DNA of 64,000 bases from Leifsonia sp. ku-ls (lineage in GTDB: Bacteria > Actinomycetota > Actinomycetes > Actinomycetales > Microbacteriaceae): positions 62,001 to 126,000 of the forward strand of contig QKXI01000010.1 in the NCBI GenBank assembly GCA_003367665.1, given 5' to 3'. The notes under the pieces are model-generated. The model had not been told where the DNA came from. It ran no database searches and saw nothing but the letters and a program-made list of their open reading frames with translations. The position numbers were made by a program, and so were the translations under genes. This document shows positions 17,014 through 25,577 of this stretch, piece by piece (the first letter of the stretch is position 1; the number at the start of each line of letters is the position of its first letter).

Positions 17014-17454
17014 ATGCACCGCCCCGACCACGCCACCCACACAGCCTCGACCGCGCACCTGGACGACCGCGTCCAGTACCTCGTCGTCGCGGACGAGACC
17101 TCGCTCGCCGCCGTGGAGGCGGAGCTCGCGCTGCTGCCGCTGTGCGCGCGCGGCCGGGTGTTCGTGGAGGTCGCGGACGAGTCCGGCATCGTGCCGCTGG
17201 CCGCCCCCATGCGCATGACCGTCACCTGGCTGCCCCGATCCCGCCGCAGCGGCCGACCCGGCACGGGCGACGCCTGCGCGCCGGGCGAAGCCGCCTTCCG
17301 CGCGGTCCGCGCGTGGTGCGCCGAGATGCTGTGCGACGGCCCGGGCGCGACGCGCGCGATCGTCGCCGGCGGCTTCACCCTCGTCGCGGACGTGCGCGAG
17401 CACCTCGTCGACGTCGTCGGCATGCGCCCCGACGCCCTCACCGCCGTGCGCTGA
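17014..17454 (+). CDS. SIP-domain protein (siderophore-interacting, NAD-binding half only)
   Basis: 146 residues. It matches the C-terminal SIP domain of siderophore-interacting flavoproteins: an N-terminal YLVVADETSLAAVEAELALLP, central strands, and a long helix before VAGGFTLVADVREHLVD. The usual N-terminal FAD-binding beta-barrel with its RxYS/T motif is missing, so this is a half-length protein that might bind NAD(P)H or a partner but cannot carry flavin in the usual way. The iron-box promoter makes iron-starvation control very likely. It ends 7 bp before the convergent SDR gene. Confidence 0.75.
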   Translation: MHRPDHATHTASTAHLDDRVQYLVVADETSLAAVEAELALLPLCARGRVFVEVADESGIVPLAAPMRMTVTWLPRSRRSGRPGTGDACAPGEAAFRAVRAWCAEMLCDGPGATRAIVAGGFTLVADVREHLVDVVGMRPDALTAVR

Positions 17455-17461
17455 CGTCCGT

Positions 17462-18298
17462 TTAGACGGCGACCACCAGGCGCTCCGACGCCGACCACAG
17501 GTCGCGGCCCAGTTGCGCGTTGCGGGCCTGCGGGTTGGTGCGTCCGTTGGCGCGCAGCCGGTCGAAGTAGGTGCCGCTCGGTGCGCCGACGGCGGCCGGA
17601 CCGGCGAGGCGGACCAGGGGAGCGGCGCCCTCGGCGACCGGGATGCCGAACGTGCTGCGCGTCACCAGGTGCCCGAAGCGCACGAGCGGCGACTGGTTGC
17701 CGAAGTTCGTGGCGATGGTCCCGGGATGGAACGAGTACGCCGACACGCCCGTCCCGGTCAGTTGCTCGGCCAGCTCGGCAGCGAACAGGATCGTGGCGAG
17801 CTTCGCCGTGCCGTAGGCGCGCCACCCGCCCTGCCACGGCCGCTTCTCCCAGTCGAGGTCGTCCACCCGCAGGTCGCCGAACCGGTTCGCGAGGCTGGCG
17901 GTGCTCACCACGCGCACATCCCGTCCGGCCGCGGCCGACTCGATCAGGCGCGGGCGCAGCAGCGCGGTGAGCAGGAACGGCGCGAGGTGGTTGGCCTGGA
18001 TGGTGCGCTCGTGGCCGTCGACGGTGAGCGCGCGCTCGTGGTAGAGCCCACCGGCGTTGTTGGCGAGCACGTCGATGGTCTCGTAGCGGTCGAGCAGGGC
18101 CGCCGCGAGCGCCCGGACGTCGTCGAGCCGTTCGAAGTCCGCGAGGAACGGCGTGGCGCCGATCCGCTCGGCGACCGAGCGCGTGCGCTCCGGGTTGCGC
18201 CCGACGACGGCCACCTCGTCGCCGCCGGCGGCGAGCTGCTCCGCCGCGACCGCCCCGATGCCGGAGCTCGCGCCGGTGACGATGACGGTTCTGGTCAT
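17462..18298 (-). CDS. Short-chain dehydrogenase/reductase (retinol-dehydrogenase-like)
   Basis: 278 residues from the ATG at 18298. NAD(P)-binding TGASSGIG at 8-15, NNAGG at about 80-84, catalytic Tyr162-x3-Lys166 (AYGTAKLA) and an upstream Ser near 132 (VVSTAS). Layout and the SFHPGTIATNFG segment match the retinol dehydrogenase/WWOX-like SDRs common in actinobacteria. The substrate is unknown. Its start overlaps the stop of the HExxH membrane protein gene by 4 bp (ATGA), closing a run of coupled genes. Confidence 0.8.
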   Translation of the reverse strand: MTRTVIVTGASSGIGAVAAEQLAAGGDEVAVVGRNPERTRSVAERIGATPFLADFERLDDVRALAAALLDRYETIDVLANNAGGLYHERALTVDGHERTIQANHLAPFLLTALLRPRLIESAAAGRDVRVVSTASLANRFGDLRVDDLDWEKRPWQGGWRAYGTAKLATILFAAELAEQLTGTGVSAYSFHPGTIATNFGNQSPLVRFGHLVTRSTFGIPVAEGAAPLVRLAGPAAVGAPSGTYFDRLRANGRTNPQARNAQLGRDLWSASERLVVAV

Positions 18299-18675
18299 CG
18301 GTATCCGCCCTTCTCGAGGCCCGCCTCGATCTCGAACCGGTTGCGCAGCGGGTCGCGTCCCGCCACGAAGTAGAGGAGCGGGAACAGCATCCCGTAGCGC
18401 TGCCACTGTCGCTTGTGCACGGCCTCGTGCTCCAGCACGTCGTCCGTGACGTTGTGGTCGGTGAGGTAGACGCCGCCGACGCATGACCCGCCCCGCCCGA
18501 AGGTGCGCTTGGGCATGCCGCGGAACACCACGAGCCCGCCTCGGCGCTCGATGCGGCCGGTGCTCCAGACGAACCCCCAGACCAGCCCGACGGCCGTGGC
18601 GTAGAGGTAGCCCAGGCGGCTCAAAGGCGAATCGAGGAGGAGGCGGCCCAGCGGCGTCGCGTCGAATCCCGTCAC
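18295..18675 (-). CDS. Small membrane protein with HExxH motif
   Basis: 126 residues from GTG at 18675, which overlaps the preceding stop (GTGA). One hydrophobic span at about 20-38 (LGYLYATAVGLVWGFVW) and a second at about 96-106. HEAVH at 83-87 is a zinc-metallopeptidase motif, with Glu115 and Glu117 (RFEIEAGLEKGG) as possible third ligands; Cys65 lies in RGGSCVGG. Similar proteins are often named Fe-S oxidoreductase, but I see no Fe-S cysteine cluster. Fold and activity are unproven; a minimal membrane metalloprotein is a fair hypothesis. Confidence 0.65.
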   Translation of the reverse strand: MTGFDATPLGRLLLDSPLSRLGYLYATAVGLVWGFVWSTGRIERRGGLVVFRGMPKRTFGRGGSCVGGVYLTDHNVTDDVLEHEAVHKRQWQRYGMLFPLLYFVAGRDPLRNRFEIEAGLEKGGYR

Positions 18676-20123
18676 TCCTGCGGCCGCCCGTACGCCTCGA
18701 GCAGCCGCAGCCAGACCTCGCTGACCGTCGGGTACGACGGCACCGCGTGCCAGAGCCGGTCGAGCGGGACCTCGCCGACGACGGCGACGGTGGCGGAGTG
18801 GAGCAGCTCGCCGACGTCCTGGCCGACGAAGGTGACGCCGAGCACGACCTTCCTGTCCTCGTCGACGACCATGCGGGCCTTGCCCTCGTAGCCGTCGGCG
18901 ACCACGTGGGCGCCGGAGACGTTGCCGATGTCGTAGTCGACCACCCGGATGCGGTAGCCGGCCTTCTCGGCGCGCTCGGCGGTCAGCCCCACCGACGCCA
19001 CCTCCGGGTCGGTGAAGGTCACCTGCGGCACCGCCTCGTGGTCGGCCGTGGCGACGAACGCGCCCCATGGCGCGAGCGAGACGTCCCGCCCGTGCGCGCG
19101 TGCCGCGATGGCGTCGCCGGCCGCCCGCGCCTGGTACTTGCCCTGGTGGGTGAGCAGCGCCCGGTGGTTGACGTCGCCGACGCCGTACAGCCAGCCGCCG
19201 TCGACCGGCTCGCCGTCGGTCCCGAGCACGCGCATGCTGTCGTCCACCGTCAGCCACGCGCCGTCCTCCAGACCGAAGGCGTCGAGTCCGAGGCCCGAGG
19301 TGCGGGGGAGGCGGCCGGTCGCGACGAGGAACTCGTCGGTCTCGACCACGCTGCCGTCGTCGAGGTGGATGCGGAAACCGTCCGCGTCCGTCCGCTCCAC
19401 CCGCTCCGGCTGCACGTCGAGGTGCAGGGTCGCGCCCAGCTTCTTCAGCGACTCCGCGACCAGCTCGCCGGCGAACGGCTCCTGGCCGCCGAGCAGGCCG
19501 CTGCGCGCGATCAGGTGCACCTCGGTGCCGAAGCCGGCGTAGGCGGTGGCCATCTCGGTCGCGACCACGCCGCCGCCCAGGATCGCCAGCGAGACCGGCA
19601 CGCGCTGCGCGCTCGTCGCCTCGCGGCTCGACCACGGCTCGCTCTCGCGCAGGCCCGGGACGTCGGGGAGCAGCGCCGCCGAGCCGGTCGCGACCGCGAC
19701 GGCGTGCTTCGCGCGCAGCACCGTGACGGTCCCGTCCTCGGCGGTCACCGTCACCTCGCGCGGCCCGGTGACGACCCCCCAGCCGCGCACGAGGTCGATG
19801 CCGGCGCCGTTCAGCCACTCGACCTGGCCCTCGTCGTTCCAGTTGCTGGTCATGTCGTCGCGGCGCTTGAGCACCGCGGCCACGTCGAGGGGGCCGGTGA
19901 CCGCCTCCCGTGTGCCGCCGACGCGCTGAGCCGCCCGCAGCAGCGCGCCGCTGCGGAGCAGGGTCTTCGAGGGCATGCACGCCCAGTAGGAGCACTCGCC
20001 GCCGACCAGCTCCGCCTCGACGATCACCGTCTTCATGCCGCCCTGGACGGCGCGGTCCGCGACGTTCTCGCCGACGGCGCCCGCGCCGATGACGATGACG
20101 TCGTAGTCCCTGGTCTCGCTCAT
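18672..20123 (-). CDS. Pyridine nucleotide-disulfide oxidoreductase (FAD)
   Basis: 483 residues from the ATG at 20123. FAD-binding VIVIGAGAVGEN at about 9-20, redox cysteines Cys44 and Cys49 (GGECSYWACMPSK), a second dinucleotide site ILGGGVVATEMA, and the C-terminal dimer domain. The canonical His-Pro-Thr near the C-terminus, whose His is part of the active site in lipoamide and glutathione reductases, reads Tyr-Pro-Thr here (VPSYPTVSE). Cellular substrate is therefore uncertain. It overlaps the HExxH gene by GTGA and follows the crotonase gene by 59 bp. Confidence 0.8.
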   Translation of the reverse strand: MSETRDYDVIVIGAGAVGENVADRAVQGGMKTVIVEAELVGGECSYWACMPSKTLLRSGALLRAAQRVGGTREAVTGPLDVAAVLKRRDDMTSNWNDEGQVEWLNGAGIDLVRGWGVVTGPREVTVTAEDGTVTVLRAKHAVAVATGSAALLPDVPGLRESEPWSSREATSAQRVPVSLAILGGGVVATEMATAYAGFGTEVHLIARSGLLGGQEPFAGELVAESLKKLGATLHLDVQPERVERTDADGFRIHLDDGSVVETDEFLVATGRLPRTSGLGLDAFGLEDGAWLTVDDSMRVLGTDGEPVDGGWLYGVGDVNHRALLTHQGKYQARAAGDAIAARAHGRDVSLAPWGAFVATADHEAVPQVTFTDPEVASVGLTAERAEKAGYRIRVVDYDIGNVSGAHVVADGYEGKARMVVDEDRKVVLGVTFVGQDVGELLHSATVAVVGEVPLDRLWHAVPSYPTVSEVWLRLLEAYGRPQE

Positions 20124-20182
20124 GCCTTCTCCCTCGTGCTTTGCTTCCCTGACGGTTCGTTCCCAGTCGCGGATCGGATGGG

Positions 20183-20968
20183 TCAGCGCCCCACGAAGCG
20201 CGCCTCGGTGCGGGTGAGGAACGCCTCCATCCCGATCCGGGCGTCCTCGGTGCCGACCAGCCGGACCAGCGCCGGCTGCAGCTCCGCCTCCGCCGCGGCG
20301 TCGCCGTCGCGCACGGCCCGCTTCGCGTTCGCCAGCGCGGCCTGCACCGCGAGGGGTGCCTGCGCGGCGATGCGCTCGGCGAGCTCCAGCGCGCGGTCGA
20401 ACTGCGCGCCGTCGTCGACGACCTCCTGCACCAGCCCGATCCGCAGCGCCTCCGCCGCGTCGAACGGGTCGCCGGTGAGGATGTAGCGCATCGCGTTGCC
20501 CCATCCCACCGCCCGCGGGAAGCGCAGCGTCGCGCCGCCGAAGGGCAGGATGCCGCGCGTCACCTCGATCTGGCCGAACCGGGTGCCCCGCGCGGCGACG
20601 GCGATGTCGGACGCGAGGATCAGCTCGATGCCGAGCGTCAGGCAGGTGCCCTGCACGGCGATCACGACGGGCTTGGTGAGCTGCCGCCCCGACACCTGCC
20701 ACGGGTCGATGCCGTCCTCCCCGACGAAGGAGAGGCCGTCGCGGCCGATGCGCGGGCCGAGGTCGGCCAGGTCGAGTCCGGCGGTGAAGTGGTCGCCGAC
20801 GGCGTGCACGAGGCCGACGCGCAGCTCCGGGTCGCGCTCCAGCTCGCCGTAGGCGGCCGCGAGTGCGCTGAGCAGCTCGAAGTCCGCGGCGTTGCGCTTC
20901 TCGGGACGGTTGAGGCCGATGAGCAGCACGTGCCCGCGCCGCTCGGTGAGGATCTTGGGCTCGCTCAT
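20183..20968 (-). CDS. Enoyl-CoA hydratase/isomerase family protein (crotonase)
   Basis: 261 residues from the ATG at 20968; an ATG at 20977 adds three residues. Crotonase fold: oxyanion-hole segment HFTAGLDL at 60-67, second loop GTCLTLGIELILASDIAVAA, and FGQIEVTRGILPFGGATLRF. The first catalytic Glu is represented by GIE, while the usual second Glu region is altered, so hydratase, isomerase or hydrolase activity all remain possible. It lies 10 bp downstream of the arginase-like gene. Confidence 0.8.
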   Translation of the reverse strand: MSEPKILTERRGHVLLIGLNRPEKRNAADFELLSALAAAYGELERDPELRVGLVHAVGDHFTAGLDLADLGPRIGRDGLSFVGEDGIDPWQVSGRQLTKPVVIAVQGTCLTLGIELILASDIAVAARGTRFGQIEVTRGILPFGGATLRFPRAVGWGNAMRYILTGDPFDAAEALRIGLVQEVVDDGAQFDRALELAERIAAQAPLAVQAALANAKRAVRDGDAAAEAELQPALVRLVGTEDARIGMEAFLTRTEARFVGR

Positions 20969-20978
20969 GGTCCCCACG

Positions 20979-21836
20979 CTAGCGTCCTCCCGTGGTCGGA
21001 CCGGTGAGAGCGCCGAGGATGCGCAGGATCACGGGCAGGTCGCGCCCGGCGGCCTCCGGCGACTCCGGCGCGAACTCCATCAGCCCGGCGCCGGCGAGCT
21101 CGAACCGCCGCCGCAGCGCGCGGATCGCCTCGGTGAGGCGCTCCGGGGGCACGCCGAACGGCTCCGGGTAGCCGATGCCGTCGATCGCGGACGGGTCGAG
21201 CACGTCGAGGTCGATGTGCACGTACACCGCCGTCGCGCCCGTGGCGGCGACCGCGTTCACGATCGCCTCCGGGTCCTCCAGCTCGCCCGCCGAGAGCGAC
21301 CGGATGCCGGTGCGCTCGACGTAGGCCGACTCGCCGTCGTCGAGCGCGCGCACCCCGGCGAGCACGAGCCTGTCGGGCGACAGCCGCGCCGCGCCCGTGG
21401 AGGCCAGCCCGTCCGGGCCGTCGCCGAGCAGGGCGCGCAGCACCATCCCGTGGAACGCGCCGGACGGCGACGACGCGACGTCATTGAGGTCGCCGTGCGC
21501 GTCGAACCACACCACCGCGACCGTGCCGCCGGGATGCGCCGAGAGGGCGTGCTGCACGCTCGCCAGCTCGGCGCCGCAGTCGCCTCCCACGGTGACGACC
21601 GGCGCCTCCAGTAGGGCCAGCTCGGCCTCGGCCGCCTCGCGCACCGCGGCGAGCGACGAGAACCGGTTCACGCCCGTCCCGAGCGACTCGCCCGCGGCGG
21701 CCGGCACCGGGACCCGGTGGGTCCGGGCCGCCGGCAGGTCGCCGCGGATCGCCTCGGCCCCGTCGATGAGCCGCATCGCCCGCGACGACCCCGACCCCTG
21801 CCACTGCGGGACGACGAGGAAGGACGCGCCGCTCAC
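20979..21836 (-). CDS. Arginase/agmatinase-family ureohydrolase with one altered metal ligand
   Basis: 285 residues from GTG at 21836, overlapping the PspA stop (GTGA). Metal-binding segments FDAHGD (111-116) and HIDLDVLDP (Asp209, Asp211) are intact, and Asp86 is present, but the usual GGDH reads GGDC (Cys87 in place of His). That His normally binds one of the two Mn ions, so the enzyme may hold one metal, use another metal, or have changed substrate. No arginine pathway genes lie beside it. Confidence 0.75.
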   Translation of the reverse strand: MSGASFLVVPQWQGSGSSRAMRLIDGAEAIRGDLPAARTHRVPVPAAAGESLGTGVNRFSSLAAVREAAEAELALLEAPVVTVGGDCGAELASVQHALSAHPGGTVAVVWFDAHGDLNDVASSPSGAFHGMVLRALLGDGPDGLASTGAARLSPDRLVLAGVRALDDGESAYVERTGIRSLSAGELEDPEAIVNAVAATGATAVYVHIDLDVLDPSAIDGIGYPEPFGVPPERLTEAIRALRRRFELAGAGLMEFAPESPEAAGRDLPVILRILGALTGPTTGGR

Positions 21837-22582
21837 CCCTCGGCGCCCGAGGTCACCGTCGGCTGGTTTCCGCCGCCCGACTTGAGGGCGGCCAGCCGCG
21901 CCTCCACCTCGGTCATCTCGCCGAGGTCGTCGAGCTGCTCGAACTGGGCGTCGAGGCTGGAGGCCGCGAGCTCCTGCTGGCCGCGCACGCGGGCCTCCTC
22001 GCGGCGGATCTTCTCCTCGAAGCGCGACACCTCGCTTGTCGGGTCCATGAGGTCGACGCTCTTCACGGCGTCGATGACCTGGGCCTGCGCCTGCGCCGCC
22101 TTGGCGCGGGCGATCAGCTCGGCGCGCTTGGACTTGAGCTGCTCCAAGCGCTCCTTCATGCCGTTGAGGCCGGCCTTCAGCTTCTCGACGACCTCGGTCT
22201 GGGCGGCGATCTGCGGCTCCGCGGCCTTGGCCTCGTTCTCGGAGGAGATCTGCCGCTGCAGCGCCACCTTGGCGAGATTGTCGAACTTGTCCGCGTCGGC
22301 CGTGTTGCCCGCCGCGCGGTACTGGTCGGCCTGACGGCTGGCGGCGAGGGCCTTGTCGCCCCACTCGGCCGCGGCCTCCACGTCCTCGCGGTGGTCGTCC
22401 TCCAGCAGCCGGAGGTTTCCGATCGTCTCGGCGATCGCGCTCTCGGCGTCCGCGATGCTGTCGGTGAAGTCGCGGACCATCTGGTCCAGCATCTTCTCCG
22501 GGTCCTCGGCCTGGTCGATCAGGGCGTTGATGTTGGCCCGCAACAGCTGCGAGATCCGCCCGAAGATGGACTGTTTCGCCAT
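21833..22582 (-). CDS. PspA/IM30 family membrane-stress protein
   Basis: 249 residues, almost entirely charged helix, with coiled-coil character from about 20 to 220. N-terminal amphipathic helix IFGRISQLLRANINALID and the EDPEKMLDQMVRDFTDSIADAE segment are hallmark PspA sequence. PspA oligomers coat and stabilise damaged cytoplasmic membranes. It lies 53 bp after the TPM protein gene; PspA plus TPM pairing is common in bacterial membrane-stress operons. Confidence 0.9.
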   Translation of the reverse strand: MAKQSIFGRISQLLRANINALIDQAEDPEKMLDQMVRDFTDSIADAESAIAETIGNLRLLEDDHREDVEAAAEWGDKALAASRQADQYRAAGNTADADKFDNLAKVALQRQISSENEAKAAEPQIAAQTEVVEKLKAGLNGMKERLEQLKSKRAELIARAKAAQAQAQVIDAVKSVDLMDPTSEVSRFEEKIRREEARVRGQQELAASSLDAQFEQLDDLGEMTEVEARLAALKSGGGNQPTVTSGAEG

Positions 22583-22635
22583 GTGCTCTTCCTTTCGCTC
22601 CCGCCCCCGATGGGCGCTCGTGGTCGTGTCCGCGG

Positions 22636-24669
22636 TCAGAACCGTCCGCCGCCGCGCCGGCTGCGGGTCCCGCCGCCGCCGAAGCTGCCCGCGCTGAAGC
22701 CGCCGCCTCCGCCGCCGCCGCTCCAGCCGCCTCCGCCGCCCCAGCCTCCGCCGCCGCCCATCCCGCCGCGCAGCACCGAGTCGATCAGGATGCCGCCGAG
22801 GATGGCGCCCATCGCGCCACTGCCGCCGCCGCGCCCGGAGGTTCCGCCGCCGAACAGGTCGCCCAGGCCGCCCTGCTGCGGCTGGAAGCCGCCCACGTCC
22901 TGCTGGGCCAGCTGCGTCGCCTCGTCAGCCAGCTGTGCCGCGCGCTGCGCCTGGGCGAGCGCCGACACCGGGTCCGCCGCGGCGGTCTGCTCGGCCTGCA
23001 CCACGAGCCGGCCCGCCTCGGCGAGGCGCGTCCTGGCCTCGGGGCCGACCGCGCCGCGTCGGGCGGTGACGAAGTCCTCGCAGGCCGAGACGCGCGCCTT
23101 CGCGGCGAGCAGCGTCTGCTGCAGCATCGACTGGGCGCGCTGCGCCTGAGCGCGGGCGTCGCGGACGCCCTGCAGCACGCCGTCGATGGACCGGTTGGCG
23201 GCGTCCAGCCGCTGCGCGAGCTCGAGCGGGTTGACCCGTCCGGCCGCGAGCTTCGCCTGCACATCTTGCACTGTCTGGTCGGTGCCGGCGACGGCGGCCG
23301 CGATGCTGCCGCCCGGGTCGTCCGCCGCGGCGAGGGCCCTTGCCTCGGCGAGGTCGCTGCGCAGCTCGGCGATCGTCGCCTCGATCGACTGCTGCGCGGC
23401 CGCGAGGTCGGCGGCGAGCCGGTCGACCGCGTCGAGCAGCAGCCCGGCCTGGTCGGCCGACTCCTCGGCGGCGCGCACGCCGATCGCCGCGGCGCCGACG
23501 TCGCCCGCCGCCGCCTTCTGCGCGGCGCCGGCCAGCGCCGTGTCGGTGAAGTCCAGGCGGTCCGTGGCCTGCTCGACGTTGTCGTGCACGGTCGCGAGCG
23601 ACGCGTCGGTGTAGCGCTGCGCCAGCCCGTCGAGGGTCGTCCGCGTCGCGGCCAGCCGTTGCCGGAGCGCTGCCGCCTGCCCGGCGATCTCGGCGCTCGC
23701 CTCCGGGATGCGCTTCTCCAGCGCGCGCAGCTCGTCGAACGCGTCGGCCTGCGCGTCGAGCGCCTGATTCGCCGCCGTGCACAGCTGCACGATGTGGATG
23801 TTCCACTCCCTCCGCTGCTCGTCGGTGTCCGGTTCGGCGTCGTCCAGGCGCTGCTTCAACGTGAACGCCTCGCGCAGCTGCGCCATGGCCTGATCGAGCG
23901 CGGCCTGGAAGGGGACCACGGCCTCGGCGCCGTACTGCGCGGTGGCGAAGCCGAGCTCCTCCTCGCTCGTCCGGATGGCGTCGTCGGTCTGCACCAGGGC
24001 CGACCCGGCGCGGCGCTCCAGCTCCGGCAGCGGGATGCTCTGCAGCTCGCTCTGCGGCGTGGCCGGACCGGCCGCCGCCTGCCTCTTGCGGCTGCTGCGC
24101 GAACGCACGGCGAAGAACACCACGAGGCCCACCACGACCACGCCGCCGAGGAGCACCCAGAAGAACCACGCGGCGCCCCCGCCGCCGACCGCGTCGCCGA
24201 GGCCGGTGGCCGCCGCGACGCCCGCCCCGGTCCAGTCGCCGGTGTGCAGCTTCGGCTCGATGTCGTTCTGCTCGATGGAGTCCAGCTGGTCGGGGCTCAC
24301 CGGGCCGTCGTCGTCGCCCGACAGGTAATAGGTGCGACCCTGCGTCGACACGGCGAGCAGGTAGTCGCGCTGGCCGAGGCCGTTGCGCGCCGCGGTCTCG
24401 TTGGCCCAGTCGGCGGCGGCCACGGGGTCGGTGAAGCGGTCGACGTAGACCACGTACAGGTCGATCCGGTGCTCGTCGTAGAGCTTCTTGGCCGCGGCGG
24501 CGACCTCCGCCTCCTGCGCCGCGCTGAGCACGCCGGCCTCGTCGACGACGTGGTTCGGGCCCAGGTCTACCGGGTCCTGGGCGACGGCAGGCGCCGTCGC
24601 GGCCAGCAGCGACCCGGCCACGAGACCCAGCGACAGGAGGCCTCCGGTCAGCAGACGTCGCAAGCGCAT
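22636..24669 (-). CDS. TPM-domain membrane protein with coiled coil and Gly-rich tail
   Basis: 677 residues. A signal peptide (1-30, ending AVA-Q) is followed by a TPM domain at about 35-150 (VVDEAGVLSAAQEAEV; IDLYVVYVDRF; YLLAVSTQGRTYYLSG), a membrane span at about 168-190, a long coiled-coil region (about 210-610) and a Gly-rich basic tail ending in RRGGGRF. TPM domains face the outside; the coiled coil then lies in the cytoplasm where it could meet PspA, encoded next. The promoter is visible upstream. A role in envelope maintenance is inferred from this pairing. Confidence 0.85.
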   Translation of the reverse strand: MRLRRLLTGGLLSLGLVAGSLLAATAPAVAQDPVDLGPNHVVDEAGVLSAAQEAEVAAAAKKLYDEHRIDLYVVYVDRFTDPVAAADWANETAARNGLGQRDYLLAVSTQGRTYYLSGDDDGPVSPDQLDSIEQNDIEPKLHTGDWTGAGVAAATGLGDAVGGGGAAWFFWVLLGGVVVVGLVVFFAVRSRSSRKRQAAAGPATPQSELQSIPLPELERRAGSALVQTDDAIRTSEEELGFATAQYGAEAVVPFQAALDQAMAQLREAFTLKQRLDDAEPDTDEQRREWNIHIVQLCTAANQALDAQADAFDELRALEKRIPEASAEIAGQAAALRQRLAATRTTLDGLAQRYTDASLATVHDNVEQATDRLDFTDTALAGAAQKAAAGDVGAAAIGVRAAEESADQAGLLLDAVDRLAADLAAAQQSIEATIAELRSDLAEARALAAADDPGGSIAAAVAGTDQTVQDVQAKLAAGRVNPLELAQRLDAANRSIDGVLQGVRDARAQAQRAQSMLQQTLLAAKARVSACEDFVTARRGAVGPEARTRLAEAGRLVVQAEQTAAADPVSALAQAQRAAQLADEATQLAQQDVGGFQPQQGGLGDLFGGGTSGRGGGSGAMGAILGGILIDSVLRGGMGGGGGWGGGGGWSGGGGGGGFSAGSFGGGGTRSRRGGGRF

Positions 24670-24705
24670 GCACCCACTCTCTCGGGTCCGGCTGATACCC
24701 AGCCG

Positions 24706-24734
24706 AGTCTATTGGGGTGCCCCGACACTGTCAC
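24706..24734 (-). promoter_or_regulatory. Sigma-70-like promoter of the TPM-PspA operon
   Basis: On the minus strand, GTGACA (24729-24734) and TAGACT (24706-24711) are separated by exactly 17 bp. Transcription would start near 24699, leaving about 30 nt of leader before the TPM ATG. The spacer contains a small GGGG/CCCC inverted repeat. Confidence 0.6.
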
Positions 24735-24815
24735 TGTTTCGGCCTGTTACAGCGCGGGATGCGGTGGACGGCGCCGCCTGCTGGGATGGGGGAGTCCGGT
24801 CGAGAGGAGGAGCGC

Positions 24816-25574
24816 ATGTCCGTGCCGCCCATCCTCGCCGTCGTGGAGGCGACCCGCTTCCGCGGCCACGACCCCGCCTACCACGACTACGTGCAGCTGC
24901 TCGTCGGCAACGTCATCGCTTCCGCCCAGGACGACGGCTGGAGCGTCCGCCGGCTCGCGGCCGACGCCGGGACGGGAGCGCTCCTCGCCGCGACGGCCGA
25001 CGTCGACGCGGTCGTGATCGTGGGCGGGGAGGACATCCACCCGTCGTTCTACGGCGCGGCGACCGGGTATGCGAACGAGTCGCGTCACCTGCCCGTCGCC
25101 GACGCCGCGCAGATCGCGCTGGTGCACCGGGCGCTGGAGCGACGCATCCCGCTGCTCGGCATCTGCCGCGGGTTGCAGATCGTCAACGTCGCGCTCGGCG
25201 GAACGCTCGTGCAGGACCTCGGCGAGGAGTGCGCGCACGTCAACCGCGGCGTCCCCATCCCGCAGGTGCTGACCACCCACACCGTGCACCCCGAGCCGGG
25301 CAGCCGCGTCGCCGAGCTGCTCGGACACCGCCCCGTGGAGGTGCGCAGCGCCCACCACCAGGCCGTGGACGCGCTCGGCGCCGGGCTCACGGTCACCGCT
25401 CGCTCGCACGACGGTCACGTCGAGGCGATCGAGCACGCGGACGCGCCCGTGCTCGCCGTCCAGTGGCACCCAGAGGACGTCGCCGCCCCCGCCGGCCAGC
25501 TCGAGGCCCTCCTCTCCGCCCTCCGCCCCGCTCCGTCCGTCGCGCTCTCCCTCTCCCTCGCCCTCTCCGCCTGA
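24816..25574 (+). CDS. Class I glutamine amidotransferase (PuuD-like)
   Basis: 252 residues from the ATG at 24816, preceded by GAGAGGAGG. Catalytic triad: Cys117 (LLGICRGLQIVN), His218 and Glu220 (AVQWHPED). Layout and the VVIVGGEDIHPSFYG segment match peptidase C26, the gamma-glutamyl-gamma-aminobutyrate hydrolase group used in putrescine breakdown. No puu genes lie next to it, so the precise gamma-glutamyl substrate is not settled. It ends just before the twin hairpins. Confidence 0.8.
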   Translation: MSVPPILAVVEATRFRGHDPAYHDYVQLLVGNVIASAQDDGWSVRRLAADAGTGALLAATADVDAVVIVGGEDIHPSFYGAATGYANESRHLPVADAAQIALVHRALERRIPLLGICRGLQIVNVALGGTLVQDLGEECAHVNRGVPIPQVLTTHTVHPEPGSRVAELLGHRPVEVRSAHHQAVDALGAGLTVTARSHDGHVEAIEHADAPVLAVQWHPEDVAAPAGQLEALLSALRPAPSVALSLSLALSA

Positions 25575-25577
25575 CCT

